A DNA stretch of 64,000 bases from Anopheles merus (GCF_017562075.2 NC_054082.1:38621442-38685441), one strand, 5' to 3'. Shown: positions 1-38,300, numbered from the stretch's first letter. Program-made: numbers and translations. Notes: a model not told the origin generated them from the sequence alone.

Positions 1-121
1 AACTGCTCGGAACAGTTCAAAGTGCCCGTCCGGTAAAAGATTTCGCCCTCACGGTGGCCATCCACGGTATTGTGAGAATAAACGCACAGTAAGCAGCAAC
101 TGAAGGTATGAGAGAAGGGAC

Positions 122-127
122 TTTATT
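122..127 (-). terminator. Poly(A) signal of FARSB
   Basis: AATAAA on the minus strand (tttatt on plus), 19 nt past the FARSB stop codon. This gives a very short 3' UTR. Positions 1-121 hold no other recognisable feature. Confidence 0.6.
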
Positions 128-145
128 TCCGCATCCGACGTACAT

Positions 146-2084
146 TTAAACGAAATATTCCATGTTAAACTCAACCACCGAGCAGGGTGTAGTGAGCTCG
201 AACGCTTGCAGCACCGTTGGATGCAGCACACCAATGCGCCCGATGGCCGCCCCCTTGTACAGCACGCTGGCGCAGCGCCCCGGGAAGTAGGCCGGATCGT
301 CGCACGCCTGCAGATAGTAACCGGTCTGCCTATCCCACGGCACCTCTAGCAGCTGCATCACGCGATCCAACAGCCCGTGCACCACCTCAAAGCCGGCCGT
401 TTTGTTGCAGTTGATGGCGCACACGCGCCGCTCATTCTTGGCGCCCACCTCCGACATGCTGTCCGCCAGCACCACGTCCGACACCTCGAACAGTTTCAGG
501 GGCAGTGGCATTTTACGATTGGCGGCCAGCGTTTTCAGCAGACCCGGTATCAGCGTAGTACGCACCACCTGAAACTCGAGCGTCTTCGGGTTGGCGATGT
601 GCACCGCCGGGATTTGATCGATCTGTGCATTCATCTTGGTCGCGATGTCGTCCCGCGAGCAGAGCGTGAAGGTCAGTCCCTCCGTGAAGCCGGCCTGCGC
701 AATCTGTTCGCGCAGCTGCTCGGTCAGCTTGTTCAACGGGTACTGCTTCGCGATGTGCATCTTGGCCGGCAGCGTCTTCGGGATGCGGTTGTACCCGTAC
801 CCGATCGCAACGTCCTCGTAGATGTCGCACGCGTGCAGGATGTCGTGCCGGGTGGGCGGCACTTCCACCTCGAGCGTGTCCGGGGCGGTCTGCTTGGTCG
901 GCAGCAGCCGGTTCAACAGGAATGCCATCTTTTCGGCCGATTCGTTGAGCCCGATGTATGCGTTCGTTTCGGCAACGGAAATCGTTTCCTTGCGGAAGGC
1001 CAGATCCGGGTACTGTTTCGTTTCACCGCTGGCCGACACCACCTCACAATACTCGACCGTGAACTGTTTCGCGCAGTGCGTAGAGAACATGCAGACCAGC
1101 GTGTCGAGGACGATGCGAGCCTTGGTCAGATCCGTCGCCGTACACTCGATGAACACGTTCTTCGTTTGGAGGGTAATTTTCGAATGATCCCCGTTAATGA
1201 TCGGGGGAAGGGATAGTACCACCCCGTTCGCGTCGTAAATTACCGGATAGACCGGCGAGTCGCGGATGATGGGCAGGTACGTCTTGAGCTGGGCGTGCGT
1301 CGAGTAAAATTCCATCAGCTCTTCGCCGGTCATCGCCTTTTCCTGATTCAGCGGCACGAAACGAATGTCCTTCGGGGGTTTCGCATCGAACGTGAACGGT
1401 CCCTGCAGCTTATCCAGATCATGCGTTCCGATGGCGACGAGTGTACGCTTGCGGCAAATGTTTTGATGCAGCTTGTCCTGCAAATCGATGAAGCTGTCGT
1501 ACGAATCCTTCGTGAAGGTGATATCACGCAGAACGGCCGCTACCGCAAACGGTCGAATCTGAGCAGTTGCCTTCGTGACGATCAACTTCTGCGGCGCGGC
1601 CCCCTTGCCGACTGGGCCGACCTTAGTGAAACGGGGAAATTCTATCCTAAAAGCAACCAAAAATGATCAGTTTACAGTTGTATTGCACGCAATACACGCA
1701 ACAGTGAAATCTTACTTTCCCATAAACACCTGCAGCCCCATCACGAGCCCTTCCAGGCAGAGCAGATCGTACCGGTTGGCCGGAATGTCGATACGGTAGA
1801 TGATCTCCTCCGAGGCATCCTTCGCCGCCTCTACCAGACCCTGTTCCTTGGTAATCATCTGCTTCTCCGTCGTCACCTCGTCCAGCTCGAGGCCAAACTC
1901 GAAGCAAAACTTTTGAAACTCATCATCAGCTGGAAAGGAAAGCGAACCCGGGCACCCGGCGGCAGAGCGTTAATACACATGCAGCACACCACGTTTAAGC
2001 TGATCTGGCGAAGCCGAAATACTAACTGTATGTTTTGCCGAGTGCCTTAAACAGCAGATCACGTTTTACGCCGACGGTAGGCAT
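146..2084 (-). CDS. FARSB: Phenylalanine--tRNA ligase beta subunit, cytosolic (complete, 3 exons)
   Basis: Beta chain of the cytosolic alpha2-beta2 enzyme that charges tRNA-Phe. Exons on the minus strand: 2084-2027, 1929-1716 and 1646-146. All introns are GT-AG and the exons sum to 1773 nt, giving 590 residues, close to the 589 of human FARSB. The start MPTVGVKRDLLFKALGKTY is the conserved N-terminus of the eukaryotic beta chain. It is followed by the conserved FELGLELDEVTTEK-like block and RIDIPANRYDLLCLEGL, and in the third exon by the B3/4 region and a B5-type segment, PPTRHDILHACDIYEDVAIG, with the Asp/Glu residues that bind magnesium. The C-terminal part is the catalytic-like fold without active-site function. 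An AATAAA signal lies on this strand just past the stop. The gene is divergent from mask. Confidence 0.96.
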
Positions 2085-2935
2085 TTTCAGGTAATTGACG
2101 TAGAGCGATGAGCTGATGGAATTTAACTTTTTAGCAGCAAGGCCTGGATATCTGCACCGAAAGGATATTTGTTATTGCCAACACACCGAAAGAATTATTC
2201 GATGTTGGAGACAAACGTCAAAAAAGCCGCAACATATGTTGACAGCAAATGAAAAATACCACAGTTGATGTTTTGTGAAAATCCGTCAAAAATTTTAAAT
2301 TTGTTTTTCTACTTTTTTCAATTTTTACTGAAACGGGCTTGGAATAATTGCGTGAGTAATTCTGCTTCGTACACACGTGGTAGAGCACAATTTGATTGTC
2401 TATCAGAAGCATTTCATTGCAGTTGTATGTAGATTTTTTTCTAAATTGTATTATTTTAGGTTTTGTCAATCAAACAGTTTGTTTTTGTATGCTTATTTTT
2501 CCATTCACTGATCCACTTTCGATTAATGCAAAATTTCGTAAATAATTTTGCGTTCCAACCGTCCTCTGGAACGTTCTGATACGTCTTGCTTGCTGGAGCC
2601 CACGATACAACAAATTTTCTTTCCCCCACCGCATGATATTCGCTCCGGATGTGACGAGCCGTTTTCGGGCGAATTAGCTGTCAAAAGTGGACGGCTTTCG
2701 GGCAGATTTGCGCGAAACCCCTCTCGTTTCGAGCACATTTCGAGCAGAACGGGGTGCGGAGCGAGAGAAAGCAAAAGGGAGAAAATAAAATATGGCGAAA
2801 AATTCTACTGGCGGTCGAAGCACGGTAGCTCCGTATTGAAAAGCGATTTTCTATGGTAAAAAGTGATTGTACCCGTACCGAACGTGTGAAAAACGCATCG
2901 CGAATGCGGCTTGTTTGTTGCACGCATAGACAAAA
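2085..2935. promoter_or_regulatory. Shared 5' region between FARSB and mask
   Basis: About 850 bp separate the two divergent start codons. The part near FARSB (2100-2500) is AT-rich. The part from about 2560 to 2935 is more GC-rich, carries no long ORF of its own and probably contains the mask 5' UTR leading to the ATG at 2936. No TATA box stands out near either start. The transcription starts cannot be placed from sequence alone. Confidence 0.5.
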
Positions 2936-28100
<25,165 letters not shown>

Positions 28101-30460
28101 ATGGAAGCGCGAATGACCGGCTGGCGTCTGGCGGCTGACCATGTGACGAGGCTAGTTGAGATGTCGAAAATCAGTTGTAATAATATACAATACCATAACT
28201 ACCACTTGCTTCAACCAACTGCAGCAATTAGAAAAGGGAATAGAAAGAATAAGTGGGTGAAGGAAAGTCATAGAAAACCAGCTAGTAGAGTGTATCAAGT
28301 TTTTGGTAAGTTTGCCTCTCGCACTGCGCGGTGTTGATAGTTGATTCTGCCCATATTCTCCATTGCGTGCGCTTGCCTGTCTCAAAGATGGGATGGGGTG
28401 GTATTGATTCATCGATACAACAATCACAACTCCACAACCACACACAACACACACACACATAACACACACTATCCTCTGGTCAGGGAGCCCGTTCGCATGC
28501 CTGCGGTTATATATGTTACAACTAGAGTGTCAATGCTGCTAAACAGATGTTTCAAATCGCTAGTACTGCTGACGTTAACACGTATAATCATACAATTCCT
28601 CTATAAATCAGTAAAGCAAATCGCGCATCAGATCGCGCACACAAATATGAAGTAGTACTGAGGGACAGCAACTGCTGCACTCAAGGGTATGCCCCAAAAC
28701 AACACCGATTATTAGTTTTCAGTCGTTTTTGAATGTACGCTTATTATGGTACAGTTTATAGCGAAGCAACACACTAATGTTCATTTACAGTGTATAGGTA
28801 AACGACACTATGTGCACCATCTCGTTCTCGGTAATGGAATATAAGAATATATGTCAAGATTGTACTTTTGTGCCTAGTTTTGTTTTTGTATTTGGTTTCT
28901 TTCTTACACCCGATGTCACTTCAGAGAGGAGGGGATCATCGCTCTGAGCATGCCGAAACGAACGCTATGAGAGATAGTGACCGAATTGACAAAAGAAAGA
29001 TTTACCGCTCGCGGGACACTTTACGGTGTAGAGGAGCTCTTTATACATACACACCATAATTTTTGAGTAACAATGTTTACATACAAAGAGTGTTCGATCA
29101 CCTTGAGCAGTGCAACAACGACACTACCGTGCAATCCCTCAAACAGAAGCAACACCAGAATGTGGTCTAATCGAACGGTTCAGTTTGGAGGCTAGTGCCG
29201 TTAATCCGTGACGCAACATAGGGCCATTATCGAGCCACACAAAGTCTAACGTATAGTATAAAAAGGATAAACATACCACTACTATAACACCTACTAGAGT
29301 AATATCTACTTCTACTCCGTTACTACTATCCACTTATAAGCTACTCTTTGGATGATGCTAACCGCAACTAAACACACGCATATGAAATTAACATGCAAAT
29401 GCTTCACAGAAAGGAAAAAACAAACAGTAATTCACTCACTCACCACTCAAACACTTAAAACCATACGCTGCTGCTACCCAAGCTTAATGAAAAATTATTG
29501 ACTGGTAATGGATGTGGAAGCTTAACTAATAATAGAACAAACAAAAAACACGGAACTAACGACTACCGGGTTCTTCCGCGCCCGAGTGTTGATGGGTGGT
29601 GGATCAACGTAGTTTTGAATATCTATTGTGCATTCAAATACGAAGGGCAGGTTTGAATTTTAGGATTTAGCGTTTAGATAAAGCAAAATCTACTCAACCA
29701 ACCAATAGTTTGTTCTTTCTCCCTATGCGCTACACGCGATCGATAATGGCGGAGATCATCGAGCGCGCGGCACCCATCGGTAATTGGATTAGTTTAGTAA
29801 AAAAAACTAACGTAGAACATAGTGAGACAATTTGGCGTAGAAGAATTGACTTAAAAACAGTAAAGTACTAACGTTTAGCCAGGGTGCTTGAAGTGGAAAA
29901 AAGAGTGGACGGACGGCTTAGAAAAACACAATTTACAAAGCACAGTATGTTAAGCCCGGCAGGAAAACTAAAAAAACTGAATGAGTGAAAACTGTTGGAA
30001 CATTTATAACGCATAACAACACGTACATTAGATTCGCTCGGAAAATACAGAAAATTCTATTCTTTATCCTCGGCAGTGCAGAGAGGCAGCATGCTTTCTT
30101 TTTAACCCCAACTATCGGCACGGACAGAAAGGAGAAGAAAAGGGACAAAAAGTGTTTCTCCCCCCAAACTTTAAAATCACGCGCCATCAATTTGTTTTTA
30201 AGACGCTTTTTCACTAGAATCAAACCAGTGTTTCGCCGTTTGGCGAGAAAGGGCATATAAAAAGGGCAAAACGGGAGGGAGAACTATCACCACTACTATC
30301 GGCAAGCGGACGTAATTTCAGAGTAGATTGAATAACGTGGCGTAGCATCATAGCCGTAGAACTTCAGAACAGTGGAAACAAACAGAAAGGATCTGCAGCC
30401 AAACAACAAACAGTGCTTTACCGGTCTTTTGCGACACAACACGACCCAACCATGATATGG

Positions 30461-30466
30461 AATAAA
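30461..30466 (+). terminator. Likely poly(A) signal of mask
   Basis: AATAAA followed by a GT-containing downstream stretch, 2.36 kb past the mask stop. It is the clearest signal on this strand in the region; other sites could be used. Confidence 0.4.
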
Positions 30467-31193
30467 ACTCTATAATGTGCATTTACAGTAAGACGACAAA
30501 TGCTGCGACAACTACTACTGCTTAAGCTGTGCTATGCTGGGCAGATAGATTAAGCAACACACTCTGAGGGATGAATTGGATGAGCGCTCCTCCCCCCTGC
30601 GCACCCTGAACACTCTGTTTTCAATTGGGCCTTGAAGACGGAGAGGAAAGCTCGGGCGGGGAGTAGTAAGAAATATGCCAAAATCATCTATATTTCTTCG
30701 CTTTTCGTAAATGGCAGTGGTTGAAATTTCGTATCGAATACGAACAACAGCAACCCAAAACGATGAACGCTTAGTAAACGATGCTAGAGCACTAACATAG
30801 ATTGCAAAAAAAAAATGCATTGCTGCAAGTATAATGTGTGTGAGCATAATATAGTATGTTTAACAAACGATCATGCATACATTATTTTGCTATACGTTTT
30901 ATTTTTCAATTGCAATGCAGAAGAGACGAGCTCGTCTCCTCTATTGCAAACGCAGAGGGAATGGAAAGGAGGTGAGCCGAACCGAGCGCAAGTCATTTCT
31001 GCAACGCAGGCACACACACACATAGTCGTGTATTGCACATTACGATATAAGTAAGAAAATGTAAACCGATCGAAGAGTGAAAAGAGAATATCCACTGGAT
31101 GATTTCAAGCGATACGACGACGCCCGCCACAACATGCTGCTGCGAGCCACATACAGGCAGAGACGAAAAGAGAAAATGCAAGATAGAAAGAGA

Positions 31194-31194
<1 letters not shown>

Positions 31195-31232
<38 letters not shown>
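31195..31232 (+). repeat. (GA)n microsatellite
   Basis: A purine dinucleotide run in the probable mask 3' flank. Confidence 0.9.
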
Positions 31233-31234
<2 letters not shown>

Positions 31235-31510
31235 TAAGACAGCCCATAGGGCGTCAATGAAACAGTAAGGAGTAAAGTGAAAGGTATGTTAGAAGGAGGA
31301 AGAATAGTTCAAGCGCATTGAGTTATAAATGACGATGGTTATCTACTAACTACCAACTATATGGAGAAAACAAAAAACAAACACATACATAATGAGATGA
31401 AGAGGGAGACGACGGAAACAGTGAACATATAGAGAGAAGGTAAAACGAACAGTTATAGAAATAGAAGCTGCGCTAAAACGTAGAAGAATAGTCGCAACAA
31501 AACACACGCA

Positions 31511-31511
<1 letters not shown>

Positions 31512-31545
<34 letters not shown>
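31512..31545 (+). repeat. (CA)n microsatellite
   Basis: A CA run of about 34 bp between mask and RAP. Confidence 0.9.
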
Positions 31546-31548
<3 letters not shown>

Positions 31549-32073
31549 TTACACTACAATTATACACACAAACACATACGCAATGTGGTGGTGGGGAAAG
31601 GTGCGGCGGAAACCTGGTCCACCCACACGCGAGAGCACGTTTACCGGCAAAGTTGGTAAATGTGGGTCGGGTTTGTGGTATACACGACGCAGCATGAAGA
31701 GAAAACATGATGCAAAACAACAACAGCAGCAGCAGCAGCAACAGCAGCAACAACCGCCGCGCGCAACCCTTACAGATTAATGATTACTGATGGATTATTG
31801 AATAATTATTATTATTATATATTATTATTCTATAAATTATATATTATATTTGGAAGGTAACCAATATAAAAACTGAAAACACGGAATATTATAAGTAATG
31901 AAGCAGGAAACTCTAAACAACCACTACATTATTCTGCCTCTCCCCGTCGTCGATGGTACTGATTGACGTGAATTGGTAAAGGGCGAAAGATGATCACCAT
32001 GATGACATTTCCCATGGAATTTCCCAGTCCAAACAAAACAAACAAACTCCGTGCTTGATTTTACTATAATTTT

Positions 32074-32079
32074 TTTATT
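32074..32079 (-). terminator. Likely poly(A) signal of the RAP gene
   Basis: AATAAA on the minus strand (tttatt on plus), about 280 nt past the RAP stop codon, in an AT-rich stretch. Confidence 0.5.
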
Positions 32080-32360
32080 GATTTCTTTTACAATTATTAG
32101 AGTAGAAAAAAATATGATGATGCAATAATGGCAGCTATCTTATTTAGTTTTGGTGGAAGAAATTTCAAATGATTCATTAGCCCCCGTCCGTTGCCCTATC
32201 GCTTACAGTCTATTCGAGAACTATTGCATTTCGATCATATTTGTGGCACTGCCGAATCAAATTGCAAAAATATCTTAGTATTGCTCATGCATGGAGAGAT
32301 GACGCGTTGTAATGTGCATCAGTTCGCCCCTCCCTTTTGTCTGTTGCGGGTAGGGGGTTC

Positions 32361-33599
32361 TCACAGCTCCGAGTGTTTGAAAATGCGTCGCTCAACCTCC
32401 TCCTGCATTTTCTCCACCTTGCGCGTTTGCTTCTTGATGTTATCCTCCATCAGCTTGTGCGTGTCCGCTTTGGCATCGCTGTGCTTGTGCTTCTCGAGGC
32501 TTAGCGCATGTTCCGCGTGCATGTGGCGCAGCTTGAGCAGGCGGCTTTCGTAGTGCAACAGCTCCACCTTCAGTGAGGCCAGCTCGTCCGCACTAAAGTC
32601 ACTGGCGAGTGCGACCCGCCACAGACCCTGCACCTTCGGTTCGACAAAATCCTGGCTCTTCGGTCCCTTGGAGGCGATCCGGTCCAACCGATCGAAGTTG
32701 TCCCGAATCTCCCGGTGCTTTTCGCGCAGCTGGTTCGATTTGTGCAGATAGGCGTGCTGCTTGTTGGCGCCCGGCTGCGAACGATCCGTTTCCTCCGCCC
32801 GATCGACCTCATTGTACCGATCATGCTCCTCGTCGTTGACTGCGTTCAGCAGCGCATCATCGACGCGGCGGCTTCCCTGTGCAGCGGCACCGCCATCATC
32901 ATCATCATCGCCCAGCCGCTCCAGCAAACTGTAGTAAACATCGATCTTCGCCTGATGGTGATCGAACTCTTCGCGCAGCGCGTCTAGCTCCTCCTTCGAG
33001 AAGCCGGCCGACTCGGCCTTATCCCACAGCTTGTTCAGCTTTTTGTCCTTGAAGAGGCTCTTGTTTTTGTACGTGTCCTTCTTCGGCGCCCCGTCGGACG
33101 ATTTGGCCAGCTTGTACTTTTCCGGATCCTGCGTATCGTCGAAGTGTTCCAGCAGCCCGTACGTGCTCATGATGCTGACCAGCTTGTTGCGCAGCTCGGC
33201 TTCCTTCAGCCCGTCCTTATCTTTCTCCTTCAGCTGTTTGTACGTTAGTTCCTCCTTATCGTGCAGCTTCAGCTCGGTGTACAGTGACTTTAGCTTCGGT
33301 TCGGTGAGCCGCTGCACAAACCCATTAGTTTAGCAAGAGCGTAATTAGTTTGGGGATTCAGTCAGTCAACGGGTTCGGCGTCCACGCATACTTACATGTT
33401 GAGCCTTGGTCCACACCAGGTTTAGCTTTGCCATGCGGAATGGTCGTTGAATGTTTCGGAAATCGGGCTCGTATATTTCCGAGTCGGGCAGTGCGTTTGC
33501 GTGCTTGGAATACTTGCTATGCGCTTTTTCCGATTGCGCGACATGGTTGCATACTAGCACAGTAAATACTATCACACACAATCTTGTGAATAGCGGCAT
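32361..33599 (-). CDS. LRPAP1: Alpha-2-macroglobulin receptor-associated protein (RAP), complete, 2 exons
   Basis: ER-resident chaperone that binds newly made LDL-receptor-family proteins and stops early ligand binding. Exons on the minus strand: 33599-33396 and 33311-32361, a phase-0 GT-AG junction, 384 residues (human RAP has 357). The N-terminus is a signal peptide (MPLFTRLCVIVFTVLVCNHV), then FRMAKLNLVWTKAQH, which matches the start of RAP domain 1 (FRMEKLNQLWEKAQ). The rest is Lys/Glu-rich and helical, with DKKLNKLWDKAESAGFSKEE resembling human LEKLWHKAKTSGKFSGEE, then a third domain. The protein ends HSEL, an ER-retrieval signal equivalent to HNEL of mammalian RAP. It is head to head with the small gene at 33940. 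Confidence 0.95.
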
Positions 33600-33939
33600 G
33601 GTTAGTGTGTTTTTGCCGCGTTTTCTTCGCGCTATGGGACGAAATTCCGACGACTAGCTCATTAACTTTACTGCCCTGTGCTGTTGGAAGCGATGATGCG
33701 GTTTTGGAACCCGATCGTCAGCTGACAGCTTGTACCGTGGTGAATATAAACTGCTCGAGTGGCAGGTGGCGGTTTTCTTTAGCATACTCACCACGCTCCA
33801 GCATGCTTGAACATTTAAATGCCCACAAATACCGTTGCGATGCAATCAAAGAAGGCTGAAAGCAGATGAAGTAATTTAGCATTCAGATACCGACGAATTG
33901 GGAAGCGGATTTTTTGCATCCTCTCACTTCCCGTGTGCA
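33600..33939. promoter_or_regulatory. Candidate bidirectional promoter, RAP / small gene
   Basis: Only 340 bp separate the two divergent start codons, so both 5' UTRs and the core promoters must fit here unless there are distant non-coding exons. No TATA box is clear. The stretch holds no ORF worth naming. Confidence 0.5.
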
Positions 33940-34521
33940 ATGGACTTAAAGGTAAGTTTAAAGCTGAATAAAACCCCACAAAAGTTCTACAGTGCATAAA
34001 TTATTGCTTTTGTTCTCTCTTTTCTCTCCAAAAGATTCCCGAACAATGGCTTGAGTTTCCTGAGGATGTGGAGAGCACGAAAATCATCCCGCATCGCACA
34101 TCAAGCACGCAAGATTTTGAAACCGACGCTGCAGACCTACCATACGAGGACCACGATCAGTTCGAATTCGATCGGGATAGTAATATTCCGACAGCAACAA
34201 CCTCAGCAGCAGCCGCACATCTTGATAATGACGAAATATTGCTCATCGAAGTGTTAGTCCCTGTGCTCTCGAGCAGCTCATACGAACAACGACAGTTACA
34301 AAACAGGCATCGAAGAAACGACCGAAGGAGAAGTTCTCGCCGATCACGTCGATCGCGAAGTCGTCAGAGAAGACGGTCAGAGCGCAATCGAAGGAGGCGG
34401 GAAGAGGGCGGCCCTGATAGTGAGCTTAGCTTCCACAGACGCTCTAACCGATTGTTTAGCCGACGTATGCATCCTAGATCAGCCCGGGGTAATAATCCAA
34501 CACCATGATGCTTCCTCGTGA
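33940..34521 (+). CDS. Unrecognised small gene, probably 3 exons, about 132 residues
   Basis: The start is ATGGACTTAAAG|GTAAGT (33940-33951), spliced to 34035. From there the frame encodes an acidic stretch beginning IPEQWLEFPEDVESTKIIP. I favour a second intron, 34180-34276 (GTAATA...CTCGAGCAG), which leads to a third exon, 34277-34521, encoding an acidic segment and a hydrophobic end (KRAALIVSLAS...) up to TGA. The sum is a whole number of codons. If the second intron is kept, the frame stays open in another phase and gives a 161-residue protein with a very Arg/Ser-rich end, stopping at 34508. The first model has more G/C in third codon positions, like its neighbours. I recognise no family and see no signal peptide. 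No clear poly(A) signal follows. Confidence 0.5.
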
Positions 34522-35334
34522 ACATTTCATGCGAGAGATACAAATTTCAAGTAAGATTACCAAATTTTCTCCATTAATCAAGCATACCGTTCTAGAGTGT
34601 AACACCTTAAAAAGGTGCATGCATTTTTAGAAGAAATATAACATTTCTCAGCGAGAATTCCTTTCATTCAGCTTGTTGTTACACGATGAACGCGACACGT
34701 GCTTTTTGCATTGCTAGCAGTACGCAAATGTTACCAAAATTTTAGTGTCCCTCTTAATGGTGGGTTGCTGAGTGGGTCACATTTACAACCAACCAGAACT
34801 ATCAGCTTTACAGTTTTACTGATGAATCATCGAAATGGCTTGCCCTTTCGACTCTCCAATACTATCTAACCGAACAAAACCCGGGCAGGCATTCCAGCAA
34901 GGGTTTTGGTGCCGTTAGCTAATTACTTTCGCTGAGGCTCGCGTTTTTATGCTCTGGTGGCAGTTTGTGTAGCCCCCGTGCTAACCTTAACCGAAAACAA
35001 GCCGCCAGTGTGTAGTGTGGTGCGACGGTTCTTGCTATGGTGAAAGAACTGCAACGCCGTACAAACATAACAACAAATACGCCCGTGCGCCTAAGAGCCT
35101 CCGTCTCGGGTTAGGTGGGCTGGAAAGGCTCTTCTGGAGAAATTATCCCCCGTCCAATATTCCTCCCATCCCGCCCGCCAGTTCCTTGAGGTCCATCGCG
35201 ATTAAAGCACAAAAGAACGTGGCACCGTGAATTCCGGTGCACAGTTGCGGTCAGAAGCTGGCACGTTCCGCACGGGAACGAACCGATCCGAACGTACAAA
35301 CCAGTAAGGTGATTGCCAAGTAATTGCTGTAAGC
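34522..35334 (+). other. Intergenic stretch before the heparanase-like gene
   Basis: No convincing gene is seen. The last 200-300 bp, GC-richer and without splice signals, probably form the 5' UTR of the gene starting at 35335. Confidence 0.4.
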
Positions 35335-38300
35335 ATGACGGTAGTGCAGAGTAAGGTGAAACTTTTCGCCCGATTGTGGCTGGTGGTGGTGATTTTACTA
35401 CTCGTTCCCGGTGTACGTGGAGTAGATGGGGACAATGAAGTGCCGCCGGCGGTGGCACCGGAATCGGTCCGGCAGCTTGGTGTCAGTGTGAACACAAGGC
35501 GGCTGGCAAACGTGCTGGGTAACGAGTTTATTAGCTTCTCCGCCAAACCGCAAGACATCTTCGATGGCCAGGGCAACCCGATCACCGAAACTAGCTTCCT
35601 CATGGCGCAGAGTCTTGGCGGTACCTTCCTGAAGGTGATCGCGGACTCGTCGCAGCTTCATCTGCAAACAACCGGCGGGCAGAGTGTGATCGGCAATCCG
35701 GACGACGTCGAGTTGGTGCAGATTAGTGCAAGTGCATGGCAAGCGTTCTACGATTGGGCTCGGCGGGCCAACATCCTGCCAGTGTTTGTGCTGGACTACC
35801 CGACCGACGGCGGCCAGTGGGACGTTAAGAAGGCACTACGCATTCTAACCGCGGCCAGCGCGCTTGGCATCGACGAATGTCGCTGGCAGTTGGGAAAGGG
35901 TAAGAGATCTTGCAGGAGTGGATTTGAATCGTGAAAATTAGTGCATGTTGTATATTGTGTCTTTTTTGGTTTGGCAGGACTCGTTAAGGACGGTGTGAAG
36001 TATGCGGATGATTTGCGAACGTTCCGCACGATGTTGCAAGCCTTCCCCAAGCAGAACTGGACGGTTGTAGCGTCCGAACTGAATCCACAGCTGGTACCGC
36101 TGGAAGACGTTCAGTATTTCCATGCCAACGGGGACAGTCTGGTGGATGCCATCACGATCTCGAGGTAAGATCCAGTGCAAAGAAGCTTCGTTTCGTTCAA
36201 TAATTTCGATATTTCCATTAGTTTAGCTTAATGATAATAATACTTGTGTTTCCTATTTCTACCTCATAGACCACTGTACGATAGTGCGGCCTGGAACTAC
36301 ACCACTCTGCAGCGGGATATTCATCTGCGTGGCCTGTCTAAGCAACGTCTTCCGATATGGCTCGATCTAGTTGCCGATTACAATCGTAGCGAGGTGGAGG
36401 CATCTGCCGATACGGAATCTACCGCTGCTCATACTTGCTGCAAATCATGCGTCCAAGAAGGCCTCGACTATGCTCGAACACTCGGTGAAGCTGCCCGTGG
36501 TGGTATTAGTGCGGTATTTCAGCCCCTTCAGCGGGACGATATTCAACAGTATTCGTTACATTATTTAATCTCCGTGCTGTACAAACAAACCGTCGGTCAC
36601 AAAGTCTTCCCCGTCCATTTCAACCTACTTCCCGCGGGCGAAGAACCCGGCCAAACGTCAGTGTACGCATACTGTACACGCAATCGTACCGGATCGCTTA
36701 CGCTCGTGCTGGTGAATGGTGAAGAGGAGGGTGCGACCAACGCCACCATCAAGCTGCTGACACGATCTCTTTCCTCTCCGGTCGAGCTGTTCCTGTTGAG
36801 CGTACAGGACGGACAGCCGATGGTGAACAATCTGCCCCTGGATGCGACTGCGACCACCACACCGCCCAGCATAGAACCGGTCAAAGCGGTCACGACCCTT
36901 ACGCACGGTGTCAGCTTCTACGTACCAGCGCAAACGATCCTGTTCGCTGTCATACCCGGCGTCCAGGTACGCGAATGTCGCAACGATGCCCTACCCGAAC
37001 GTAAAAAGCTTCCCCGGGAGCTTCAACACGATCGGACCTCTACCGATCTACTGCTCGAAGAACTCATCGGCGAGCTATTGGCCAATGTGCCTCGCGACAC
37101 GCTGCAACGCCGGCGACGTTCGCTAGACGAGGACAAGCCTGCAATTAAAGCCAACAAGAAGTGGAAACGATTTCACGCTCGTTTCACTGATGCGTCACAA
37201 AGCGATGGTCTGGCGGAAAGCCTCTCGGCGGTTCTCGCGGACGCGCAATCGACCGTTGGACCGACGGAAAGGACAGCGCGTGGTCCCCGCCAGACGCAAG
37301 CATACAAGCGGCAGCAGCGGCGGATTCGCAACAAGGAAAAACGCTCGGAAATGCGCAATCTGAAGAAAATGAAGCACCCGTTGCGCGAGGCCCGACGGGA
37401 ACGATCGAAACGTGGCGAAATGCTGAAAGCACGCCGATCGGCTACCTATCCACATCGGCGGATTCACGAGCGTTTGTTGAACCGGATGTCGGCGAAGCTG
37501 GAAAGCCGCAAAACGAAACGATCCTCGCTGGCGGAAGCCGTCAATGAGCCACCGAACTTTGGTGCCGGCAGCGATGAGCAGGACGAGCTAGGCCAACGGT
37601 CGGACTTTCCGCTCGGCGATGTGCATCTAGTTATCTCCAAGGGAGGCAATGGCGATGGGGAGGTCGAATACGTGCCAACCGATGATGATGACGGCGATGA
37701 TGATAGCGTTGAAGTTGGCATGGTAGAACGAAAGCAGAGCTGGAGTGGGGCCCGTCATCGACCGGCAATTCGGCGAAGGATCTCGGTGAATCAGCGCGAT
37801 TTCTATCGTTTTGCGCCGGTCTGGGATCGAAGCCGAACTTTGGAGGGCGGTCAGGAGCAGTCTGACTGTGGCCGGCGACGTACACTTCGTCGCGGTCCAA
37901 AGGATCCGGAAGCGCGGGAAACGAAGCGCATCGATCGGTTCATGTCCATTGGAAAGGAACGGTCGGAGGAGGTGAATGCTATGGAAGCAAGGTCGGAGCA
38001 GCCGGAGGCAGCATCTACTAGAGAAGAGTTTACCATTGCCAAGAAGGAAGAAGTGAGGCTTGATTCGGAAGAGGACCAACGACAGCAAGAGCCTGTGCAA
38101 GAGAAATCCCAGGATGAACTACTCACAATTGTTTCTGGCGAGAACCACGAACAAGTAATGGATCGTACGACGATGCCTCCTGCTGCAGCTTCGGAAGAGG
38201 AAATACATCTCTACACACCGGCACCACGCACGAGCGAGGAGCAACAGAGCGTGCCCCAACTAGATCCGATCTGGTCGCTGGAGTCGTCACCTGAATCATC

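Larger units (their letters stand above)
28101..32050 (+). other. mask 3' UTR and downstream region
   Basis: After the stop at 28100 there is no convincing gene for about 4 kb up to RAP, which converges from the other side. A canonical AATAAA lies at 30461-30466, so the 3' UTR may run at least 2.3 kb. The region carries a GA microsatellite (31195-31232), a CA microsatellite (31512-31545), a short CAG/CAA run (31716-31752) and a very AT-rich stretch (31795-31850). The short ORFs here have no recognisable content. Confidence 0.55.

Noticed and set aside
377..1216. 279-codon ORF on the plus strand
   Set aside because: It is the antisense of FARSB exon 3. It is Arg/His/Val-rich with no domain, and the minus-strand product is a clear synthetase.
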